Shown here: piece by piece, positions 55,935-64,000 of the stretch
Numbering within the stretch: the stretch's first letter is position 1
How the letters are laid out: every line of letters begins with the position of its first letter
Assembly: GCA_029851415.1 (NCBI GenBank)
Contig: CM056742.1
Location: 191,685,344 to 191,749,343 of the forward strand
Direction of reading: 5' to 3'
Length of the DNA stretch: 64,000 nucleotides
Source: Eretmocerus hayati
Lineage: Eukaryota > Arthropoda > Insecta > Hymenoptera > Aphelinidae
Notes under the pieces: model-generated
Told to the model about the DNA's origin: nothing
Databases searched by the model: none
Seen by the model: the letters and a program-made list of their open reading frames with translations, nothing else
Made by a program: the position numbers and the translations under genes

Positions 55935-56900
55935 ATGAAGTGAGTGTGCCCAACATTCTCCCCTGTGTCGAACATGCCCCCATATGCCGATCTCAACAAT
56001 GGGCACTAGTTGACCTTCCCACAAATTTCTCTACGTTTGTCGTGTTGGTATGAGAGGAAATAAGTGAATGGTTTGTGTCAACCTCAATTGATGTCTGTGT
56101 TCCCCAGAAAATTCAAAGTGTAATCTTCATTTTCCCCTTCTGCGCTGCAAAATAATCACTGAGAAAATTGCGTTACGTAGCTGGTGGCAAGATTTTTTGT
56201 TGCAACCAATCCTTACGTACCTTAAGGCATTCGATTCCCTGTCTTAAGACCATCGGAATACTCTTTTCAAAACTGCAAATTCCGAATCTGGAGTAATTTT
56301 TTTCAGCAAAATACGGGGCTGGTTTGCAAAACAGGAGTGCCGAAATTCGGGTGTACCTAACATGCGTCTATGTGGTTATCTCCCAAGGGTATGCAGTATG
56401 ACATTTTCATCACTCAGGACGTTTTTATCGTATCAAAATAGGTCGGAGATAGTGATTCGGGCCAATGAAAGGCCCTAAAGAGACGGAGATGAAGACGATT
56501 TCAGGCACTTTATGTCAGATTTACATCGTTTCCAAGGATAAGGACATCATAGTTTGACGCACACTCTTTGAATTAGATGTATCTCAGCTCTTAGCTTTGG
56601 AATGAGTCCAAGTACGTTAGAAATATTGAGATGAGCAGATCTTATCTGTAAAATGGCTTATGGGGGCATGTTGGGTACACACTCTCGCGAACTCAAAACA
56701 TCACTTTTTGCCAGAATTGAGATAATTTGGATCCAACTCGTTGGAATCAAACGTTTCTCAATTCATTTTGAAGGTCTTGAAACAAGCTTTGAAATGAGTT
56801 GAAGTGCGTGGAAAAATATTGAGATGGGTCAAAGTTATCGACAAAATGGCTTCAGAGAGGGCATGTTGTGTAGACATACGTTGTACATAAATCAGCGTGT
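55935..56900. repeat. TACCCAACTTGCCCCC-family cluster, second site
   Basis: Variants GTGTGCCCAACATTCTCCCC (about 55944), CGAACATGCCCCCATATG (about 55968), GGGGGCATGTTGGGTACAC (about 56645) and AGGGCATGTTGTGTAGACA (about 56857) alternate with the module 'tcattttgaaggtcttgaaa' / 'caagctttgaaatgagttga' (56760-56810). It is the same two-module family as at 35.2-37.2 kb. Confidence 0.6.
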
Positions 56901-57374
56901 ACAGTACCCGCCAAAATAAATGGAACACGGATACCTTCACCAAAACAGCTACTTTTTCAACGCCCTTGGGTCTAAGGCAATTTCCTAAGGAACATTCAAA
57001 AGATGAGAAAAAAGCTATCAATTCATGTTCTTCAAACGTGTTCTCAGCCCGCCGGAATACACGGTTTTTATTCGCTTTGAAAAATCCAGAATTCTGCATC
57101 TCAATCAATCGCCGACCATTTCCCGAGAAATTATGATCGCTCAAAAATTCTCATAAGATCTTGTAGCTCTTTATAAGACTCTTCAAATGGATTTTTACAC
57201 ATTCCCTTGCGATTTTCCACACCCGAGTTAGGAGCGATCAATTGAGGAGGATTCCGTACTGATTGCGGGCTTGGTGATACCGAGGCAGTTTTTTCTTCTT
57301 GAAGGTGTTTGAAGTCATCTCAAATATATTCTAGGACAAACCTGACTCGTATTCTACGAAGCTTAGAAATTTAA

Positions 57375-58121
57375 GGCGATGCGGTCACCGTGCACTATGC
57401 ACGCTGAAAGTTATTCGCAATTTTATCAAATTTGCTTGCGATTTGCACTGAGAAAAAAATATTGCCGTCAGCACAATACTGGATTGTCACCACAGCAAAA
57501 TAATTTTGTTATTGCATGCGAATAACCTAAAAAGCTTTCGATTATTTTTGTCCCTTTACCGGTACCATTCTGTACAAAAAATTGGTAGATTTTGTGGCAA
57601 AATAACCGTAATATAACTGTGAATCCATCAAGTATCAAAGCATTTCAAATATGTGGGCCACGTTTATTTATTCTGGCAGTAATCCCAGACTGCCAAACCG
57701 ATCTGATGGATTGGGGCGATGACAAAATCGGTATTGTTCTCCTGGCTATACCACATTTTGATCGTACGACAAAACGCAAGGCCGTACGACCAAAATTTTT
57801 TTCTTAGTGTGGGTGGAACGACGAAAAGACCCGCGTTCATTATCACCCAACTCGATTTCGTCTTCTCATCGTATGGCAAAAATCGCAAGAAAACTGGAGA
57901 AAAGTGGGAATAACTTGAGCGCAGGCACCTCCTAATCTATAATATAGGCACTTTATAATTCGCACTTTTATCCGATTCTCTTGCGATTTGGGCGAAACGA
58001 TGAAAAGACGAACTCGAATCAGATGATAATAAGTACGCGTCTTCTCGTCGTTTCACCTAAATCGCAAGCAAATTTGATAAAAGTGCGAATAACTTTTAGC
58101 GTGCACGGTGACCGTATCGCC
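57375..58121. mobile_element. TTAA-type MITE, GGCGATGCGGTC termini, with nested insertion
   Basis: Both tips begin GGCGAT(G/A)CGGTCACCGTGC, and TTAA lies at 57371-57374 and 58122-58125. The inverted arms continue with AAAGTTATTCGCA and TTTTATCAAATTTGCTTGCG. The left arm is interrupted at 57446 by a CACTG-tipped element. A shorter relative is at 40096-40473. Confidence 0.8.
57446..57809. mobile_element. 364-bp CACTGAGAAAAAAA-tipped element, nested
   Basis: The tips CACTGAGAAAAAAATATTGC and, reversed, CACTAAGAAAAAAATTTTGG are inverted, with TG on both outer sides. It interrupts the arm 'cttgcgatttgggtgaaacg' of the TTAA-type element, which proves it is the younger insertion. Confidence 0.8.
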
Positions 58122-58814
58122 TTAACTTCAAAATTATGAATCACGCATTCTTTCATACTTTTGCTACCCTCAGCGCGTACAAATTTCCTGCTCATCCTGA
58201 TCGCTCGTAACACGGGTGTAAGAGATTGTACGGGAATATTTAGAAAACGATTTGGAAGATCTTCACGAGAGCTACAAGATCCTACAACAATTTTTAAGCT
58301 ATCATAATGTCCCAAAGAATATTCAATGATTGATTGAGACAGAATATGTTGCACTTTTCAAAGACAATTAAATCCATGTGATTCGGGTTGAATAATGTTC
58401 AAGGAGGCGTGAATTGGTAGCTTCTTCTCTCATTTTCCAAATGCTTTCAGGAGAATTGCCGTAGACCGGAGGGCGTCGGAGTAATCGCTATTTTCGTCCA
58501 AGGTATTCGTGTTCCATTGATTTTCGCGGATACTGTATATATGAATATCTATATCAATAAGAAATGGTATTTTACCCCACGTTCACTCGGGAACAAAGGT
58601 AAACTGCAATGGGATGACGGTCAGTGGCCGTTTGAGATCTGTCGTCGAGTATTCTCACTCGACTCATGGGACAACCCATTAGGTGCGAGCGAGACGCAAG
58701 ATCTCGAATGGCCGCTGACCGCCATCCCATCGCAGTTCAGCTTTGCGATTTCGATTGAAGTGAAGAATTGCGCAAAACTACTCTACGACGACGAATCTCA
58801 ACTCCTCTGAAATC
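58122..58814. other. Intronic, unrecognised frame
   Basis: A plus-strand frame of 97 codons (58517-58810) reads like a plausible protein but matches no domain I know and lacks splice context. It may belong to the 6.5-kb inverted-arm structure. Confidence 0.35.
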
Positions 58815-59255
58815 CTGATCCCCTTACATAGGCCCCCACCCCCCAGTGCCTAGGGCCTCCGATAGCCAAGACGCGGCACTGAAACTGCGCGCTAGAAATA
58901 TCTCTCGAATGTGTTCGATGAAAGATACCTGGCTGTATTATAATGATGACCGAACGATGCGCGATGTTCATACGTTACGAGTAATTAACGAGCTGCTCTG
59001 CAATGATTCCTAAAATGACTCCTGGATTATCTAGATCTTGCCCATCACTATCACCGATTTTTCTTATCGGTGTTCATGTGATGTTACCCCTATATAAAAC
59101 AATCGATACAGCAATATCGTCCGATTGTTCGACCAGGGACTTGATAAGTACACAGATACAAGATCGCTCACATGCATGCACGCTTGATCTGAGTTATGAG
59201 ATACAGCAAGCCCTTGAAGAATAATTCTGGCACGGCAAACAAAGTTCTTCCCCTC

Positions 59256-60280
59256 TGCAAGCAAAGAACTCCCACTCTGCGGGTGTGGGCTGCGAAATGG
59301 GCTCCCGCTATTATAGGGGCGATCTGTAAGGCTTATATGAGTAGTTCTACGGAAATTCAATATTTGGGGGTCAATAATGTACCAGCACTAAATCTCTCTT
59401 CCGAAGGTTCTAAGATGGGGGTTTCGACTTTTTGGAACACATAAAGTATGAATGTTCCCCGCTCATTTTAAATACCATAAGGATATCACGGAGAGACGCG
59501 GTAGCGCGGCACGGACCTGACATTTTGGCAATAAAATTGATCTCACGGCCAAACGGTTTGACTTACAGTCTTGAGGTTTGAAGGAGGTTCATTTGGCCAC
59601 CAAATACTTTGTAAAAAATTGACTAGGACCTCCGGGGTCATGCGTTTAAGGGTCGCACAGTAGCGCGCGGATCTGACATGAAAATTTAGCAAAACTTAGC
59701 TAATTTAGCAAAATTTAGCATAAAAGTTTATAAAATTTAGCTGCTGACAAAAACTGTCAATTGAATCCGCTATTGCAGCAAACAAAGAATAAGAAAAAGA
59801 AAAAACCTAAATTTTGGTGGAAAAACTGCTCTGCGAAGTAGGAAAATGAATTTTTTTGGATTCTTTGGAGCATGGAAAAGTTGCGCCAGGCGATTTACTT
59901 TAAGAATAAATTCGCGCGGCGAAAAGCCTAGAACGAGACAAATTCACTTTTATCGAGGAAAACTGAGGGAGTAAAATTTTGAGTGAAATTGCGCCACAAA
60001 ATGTATGTGCTCAGCGCACACATAAAAAGTGGTCTTTGGGCTCTCATAGCAATGGGATTTGGTGCTTCATACACACCATGATATTTGATGTATTAGCTCG
60101 CTCGAATCCCGAACGAATTCTACTGCGGCGCCTCACGGCCACAAAAGTCGAAATAATGGAAAACCACGTGGCACGGACCTGACATTTTGACCCTTCTTCC
60201 GATGGTAGTTTTTTGGGTCACTCTGGATCAGAGAACTAATGATTGCAACAAAAAGAGCACAAAGAATACATTGAAATAGT
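59256..60280. repeat. Degenerate repeats, GGCACGGACCTGACATTTTG
   Basis: GGCACGGACCTGACATTTTG occurs at about 59508 and 60171, and a variant GCGCGGATCTGACAT at about 59666. Between them, AATTTAGCAAAA-type phrases repeat in tandem at 59680-59740. No exon. Confidence 0.55.
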
Positions 60281-60282
60281 AT

Positions 60283-60400
60283 ATTATGTATCGAGTACCG
60301 AAAATGCGTTTATGTAACAAACCGAGTGCTGTTACGCAGTAACAGCACCAGTTTTGTTAATAAACGCGTTTTCGGAACGAGATGCATACAGAATTTTATG
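60283..60400. repeat. Palindromic repeat, second copy of the 21860 family
   Basis: TATGTATCGAGTACCGAAAA is mirrored by TTTTCGGAACGAGATGCATA, with an inner hairpin GAGTGCTGTTACG / CAGTAACAGCAC. Interior CGTTTAT / ATAAACG pairs extend the stem. Confidence 0.65.
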
Positions 60401-60423
60401 GCTATTCATCGTGGAAGCCGAGT

Positions 60424-60458
60424 TTCGGCGCATCTACGCTACGCGTAGATGCGTCGAA
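60424..60458. repeat. 16-bp hairpin
   Basis: TTCGGCGCATCTACGC is followed after TAC by its reverse complement with one mismatch. It lies about 210 bp upstream of NACHO exon 3. Confidence 0.65.
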
Positions 60459-60666
60459 AGTCGCGCTTTCAACGATGGATGCCATAAATGACTTTTGTAA
60501 TTGTTTCCTCAAGCGTTTTAAGGGTTCGTACAAGCTGCAAAGTTTCCACGGAGGTACTCATATGAGAATTCAATACGATTGTGTGAGACAAGCAGAACAT
60601 GTTTTGAATCAGCCGTAAAAGTACCTTCAACCCCATTTGGTTGAGCTTCATTTTAATTTTTTTCAG

Positions 60667-60773
60667 ATAAGGTAAAAAATGCGTGCAACGGCATGCTAGT
60701 CTTCCTCATGATGATGGCAGTTTATTCCCATTACATGGTGAACGACAAGTTTGAAAGGATCGCACCGGCGCTG
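60667..60773 (+). CDS. NACHO: NACHO / TMEM35 exon 3
   Basis: 107 nt between acceptor TTTTTTCAG and donor GTAAGA, entered in phase 1 and left in phase 0. Encodes residues 84-119: Tyr84 across the junction, then KVKNACNGMLVFLMMMAVYS and HYMVNDKFERIAPAL. This is the third membrane helix plus the short loop with the conserved H-x-x-x-x-D-x-(F/L)-x-R-x-x-x-A-L. The family protein continues with a fourth helix (V-F-x-x-x-L-x-C-R-L) and tail. No such exon was found up to 64000, so the last exon probably lies to the right of the window. Confidence 0.9.
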
Positions 60774-61060
60774 GTAAGAAATTCATTTTATATCTCATGA
60801 CCAAATCCGATATTCTCCTCCACTGTTGAAGTTGCGTGCGTTGCTCGACGAAGAAAGCAATGCATCATTGACTTTTATGAGGACTCACTCCAGATAAAAC
60901 TAGCCCGGTCTAATTCGGAAAAATTTCTTCGCTTGGCTCTCATAGAAACAAATCTAAGGCCCACCAAAACGTAATTTTCTGTTTGAGAGACACGTCGTGC
61001 GGACTCAATTTTCAACTTTGACCGCTGACAAGGGGTTTTGGTGAAGAATTATTCTGATGT
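60774..61060 (+). other. NACHO intron 3, start
   Basis: Begins at the GTAAGA donor at 60774. No feature seen before the element at 61061. Confidence 0.5.
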
Positions 61061-62096
61061 ATATGTTACAGTAAATGTCCGAAATCAGTCAATGCCGGAG
61101 ATTTACTAGTAAATCCTAGGATTGACTAGTAAATGTCCAGCATTGACTGGGAGGTCTAGTCAATGTTGTTGAAACGGCAGCATTTCGGACATTCACTAGT
61201 CAAAATTAGGATCGACTAACAAGCCTCCGTAAATGTCCGAAACGTGATTGGTCACGGAATATATACTTCGCACGTTAACTTGATCTTTTGAAGACTTCGC
61301 GCCGAGAAACAAGCTCCTGAGGTACATCTCCTGTGGAATGATTATCAACATCGTGAATGAGGACTTCTGCAGAATTGGAACAAAAGCTGGTTTAATTAAG
61401 CAGCTGTTTACGAGGAGCCAGGTTGTTGTTTGCAAAGAGAAATTCCTCGATCACAACGAAATCGACCAAGCGCGAAGTGTGTTTACGAACAGCAGCTTCA
61501 AAAATTTCGATCACAGGTGGCCAGGGGATGACGGAATGCAATTGTAAAGCTAAATATTCTTCAAATATATGTTCTTGTGAAGTGAACAAATACTGTGCAA
61601 TTCAGGATCCCATAATAGCCAGAGCTGTTGTAACAAGTAGCTTTTATATTGTTTAATTTTTGGAAAGATTCAACTTCACTTTGATCATGCAACGTGCTAT
61701 ATTATTTGTCGGTGAAAAATTCGTAAAACTAGAATGACATTATCAATGTGATAAAGGTGTGATCTCCGTTTAGTATGAATGTAAGATCTAAGACTATGTG
61801 TAGCTCTGATACATTTACGCTAAACATCATTTTGCATGAATAAATTTTGCTCATCATGTATTTTTATTTCTCTGCTCATTATATGTTTCTGACATTTACG
61901 GGGGTCAGTCAGTCAATCCTAAGATTGTCTAGTAAACGTCCGAAATTCATCTTTACGAATCAACATTGACTGGCTATTTCAGTCGAATCTAAGAGTTACT
62001 AGTAAATCTTAGGATTGACTGGTCCCACTAGTCAATGTCAGCAATAACTAGTCAGTCCTAGGATTGACGGATTTCGGACATTTACTGTAGCATATA
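61061..62096. mobile_element. Element X, copy 2: TACAGTAAATGTCCGAAATC termini
   Basis: The tips TATATGTTACAGTAAATGTC and, reversed, TATATATGCTACAGTAAATG are inverted. Next to both ends are arrays of short palindromic units: AATCCTAGGATT, GACTAGTAAATG, TTTCGGACATT and variants at 61080-61250 and 61900-62090. The interior (61250-61900) is single-copy, with a 69-codon plus-strand frame at 61338-61547 of no known family. Same architecture as 36171-37566. Confidence 0.75.
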
Positions 62097-64000
62097 TATT
62101 ATGTCACCCATGTAAAACATAAGATTCCATGAACATACATGATCAAGGAACCCGGAGATTCCACGGTCGCATACGATCATATATGGGACCGATTCAAATA
62201 TTTGTTATTTTTGATGGAGTATGAGTTTAATACTTTTTTGGACTATTTTGTTCTGTTAGTCAATAGAGGCAAACGACGTTTCGGACCTCTGATTAGGTCT
62301 TTCTTCAGGTTCAGTATATCTTATAACTGAAGGGAGAGAATTGCAAGAATCATTCTGGAAAGACGTAATATAAGTACAACTAATACGTATAGTTGGCGTA
62401 GTATCAATATTTCACAGTATTCATCAGACGCATTACTCAGAAAAATCTTTCCCCTAGTTATTCATAGGTTTTGAAACTTCGAATCGCTGCAGAAAAAGAA
62501 TCCACGTTGAATTTCATTTCTCGACAATCATTTGAAACTTGAGGCCGACTCCTGGGAAGATTTTTCTTCAGTAGTATATGATTAGTATCGTGACGTCTTG
62601 ATGTTGGAACAGGTTTGAATCAATATATCACAACATTCCGGAATAAAGAATTGTTTGAAGAGATTTTATGCATGACTATATGAGGGTTTCCATGGAACTG
62701 TTAACTATTGACCCTCCGAAATAGAAAAATAAAATTTCCATCGCACTCGTTTGAAATGGGTTTTATATGGTTCTAAGACCTCAAAAACATGTAAAAAAAA
62801 GTGATGCCACTCTCTTTCAAGCCGAGGTATCTGGTTCAGAATGACAAGTACGGAATTCTACTCTTCAAACATTTGTGAATCAACTCCAATGGAATAGATT
62901 CGATTCAAAACATTGTCTAGGCAATTGATTGGGATTATATTTCGACTGACTTGACTTTAAGATGAATTTTATCATCGATTTTTCCAAAATTCGATGTAAA
63001 TGTCCAAAATCGGGTCACGAGATATGAGTCTCATTTCAATTTCTAGAGTGTACTGTGGTGTTATTTTGTTCATATATATTTCAGCCGAATACTATGTAGA
63101 AATCAAGAAATTTGCGATACCATCACATTTAGAGGCTTATTTAGCTTACCATCGGGTTTCATATTTCTCCTCAGATTCTCACAGAAATACCAATCGACAA
63201 TTGCCACTCCAAACAGTGTGGTTATATCCTTTTTGTGATGAAGAAAAAAGAGCACAACGTCCCAACCCTGTGCTTCGCGTCTCCTGAGTATGACATCAAG
63301 AAATGATCATTTTCAAAGCCAGTGGCGCGATAACTTTATGAGCTTCGAAGCTTTATAAAATTTGTCCGGATCAACGCACACTCACAAACCAAACGGGATT
63401 CGATTCGTCTTCTTTTTAACTTCAAAAACTCATTGCTAAATTTTCCGTTTCGCACAAGATATTTCATCATTTTCGTAAACAATAGCCAGAGAAAGTTTTC
63501 CCACAAAACTTGGTTACATCGATAAATGAGAGCTAATATCATAGTCAAATCAGCGCACACCTCTGAATTAAACATTTTCTCAAAATATGAGATTAGTATA
63601 TGGATATATCGTTCCAGCAAAGTTTAATTCCAGCATTTTCAACTTCAAAAATCGCGTTGGTTCCCAAAAATCATCTTTTGCGGTCTTCTGTTGACAAATT
63701 AGGATGCGTTTCAACAAGAAAGGATGTAGGCCATGTTGAATGAAGCCAAATACTATCTAACGTTACTCCTGCGCACTCCCCATAGTTCAGAATACTCCAG
63801 GAACATTGCAGTAACTCAAAAGTCAAAAGTTCCGTGGAAACCCTCATATATCATACATGTTCATGGAATCGTATGTTTAACACGGGCAACTACATGGTAA
63901 TGCAGGATGAAAAACGAGAATTCCTAACAAATATTCGGAGTTCTTGTAATGAATCGACATTTCATGCAAACAGCAGAAAGAATGTGCTTGCTGCAACCAT
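62097..64000 (+). other. NACHO intron 3, remainder in window
   Basis: AT-rich sequence with no supported exon. Frames at 63000-63287 (plus) and 63336-63620 (minus) show no domain. The expected last NACHO exon was searched for by eye (a GTN-TT-rich hydrophobic start after an AG) and not found. Confidence 0.5.
62274..62309 (-). ncRNA. Degenerate hammerhead-like core, Penelope relic
   Basis: On the minus strand CCTGAAGAAAGACCT, a short loop, AGGTC and CGAAACGTCG follow one another, the same plan as the 54074-54110 motif but with CTGAAGA in place of CTGATGA. It is probably the remnant of another Penelope-like terminal repeat; no reverse transcriptase frame lies nearby. Confidence 0.4.

Larger units (their letters stand above)
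52722..59255. mobile_element. 6.5-kb structure bounded by long diverged inverted arms
   Basis: The left arm (about 52722-53285) and right arm (about 58815-59255) are inverted copies at perhaps 75-80% identity. Aligned blocks include ATAACTCAGATCAAG, GTGAGCGATC, AACACCGATAA, AATCATTGCAGAGCAG and TCATCGAACACATTCG. Inside are the Penelope-like element, ACTTGCCCCC-family repeats (55935-56880), a Tc1-like tip at 56899 and a TTAA-type element. Outer termini could not be fixed, so the superfamily is unknown. Confidence 0.6.

Noticed and set aside
62454..62520. A possible last NACHO exon after an ATAG acceptor at 62454
   Set aside because: The frame begins V-L-K-L-R and lacks the expected hydrophobic helix with C-R-L; it ends soon in a stop, so it does not fit the family.

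Overview
The window looks like a piece of an arthropod, most likely insect, nuclear genome. It is AT-rich and intron-rich, with GT-AG splicing and very little coding DNA. Most of it is non-autonomous mobile elements, many folded back on themselves and nested inside each other. No prokaryotic operon, rRNA, CRISPR array or intact autonomous transposon was found.

Two conserved genes can be built with confidence, and both relate to synapses. On the minus strand, 17755-20641 holds a complete seven-exon gene for an SVOP-like (synaptic vesicle 2-related) major facilitator transporter of 519 residues. About 3.6 kb away and divergently transcribed, the plus strand carries the gene for NACHO/TMEM35, the chaperone of nicotinic acetylcholine receptors. 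Its first three coding exons lie at 24226-24336, 51195-51333 and 60667-60773, and the last exon must lie beyond the window. Its introns are about 26.9 kb and 9.3 kb, so everything from 24.3 kb to the right edge is intronic sequence of this gene packed with repeats. A third, unidentified gene may start on the minus strand in a CpG-rich block at 9.0-9.8 kb, with a short first exon at 9164-9212.

Layout: 0.1-2.5 kb foldback repeats; 2.5-9.0 kb mostly featureless; 9.0-9.8 kb CpG-rich block; 9.8-17.4 kb foldback elements and a pogo-like element; 17.7-20.6 kb SVOP; 21.5-23.5 kb small hAT-type and foldback elements between the two genes; 24.2 kb onward NACHO. Intron 1 of NACHO holds a pogo/Tigger relic with a transposase tail (27.7-28.4 kb), a 1.94-kb CACTG-tipped element (28.9-30.8 kb), an alternating palindromic array (31.0-34.2 kb), a nested complex containing a 'no-lie' repeat family with the phrase TACCCAACTTGCCCCC (34.7-38.1 kb), adjoining TTAA-type elements (40.1-40.9 kb), and a 3.8-kb hAT-type element with an 8-bp target duplication (45.5-49.3 kb). 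Intron 2 holds a 5'-truncated Penelope-like retroelement with GIY-YIG endonuclease, flanked by apparently identical 328-bp inverted termini (53.97-55.93 kb), inside a larger 6.5-kb inverted-repeat structure (52.7-59.3 kb).

The genes do not form a pathway in the operon sense. SVOP is a vesicle membrane transporter and NACHO acts in the endoplasmic reticulum on receptor assembly; their head-to-head placement could allow shared neuronal regulation, but that is inference. All repeat boundaries were read by eye, and repeat family names are given only where termini or target duplications support them.
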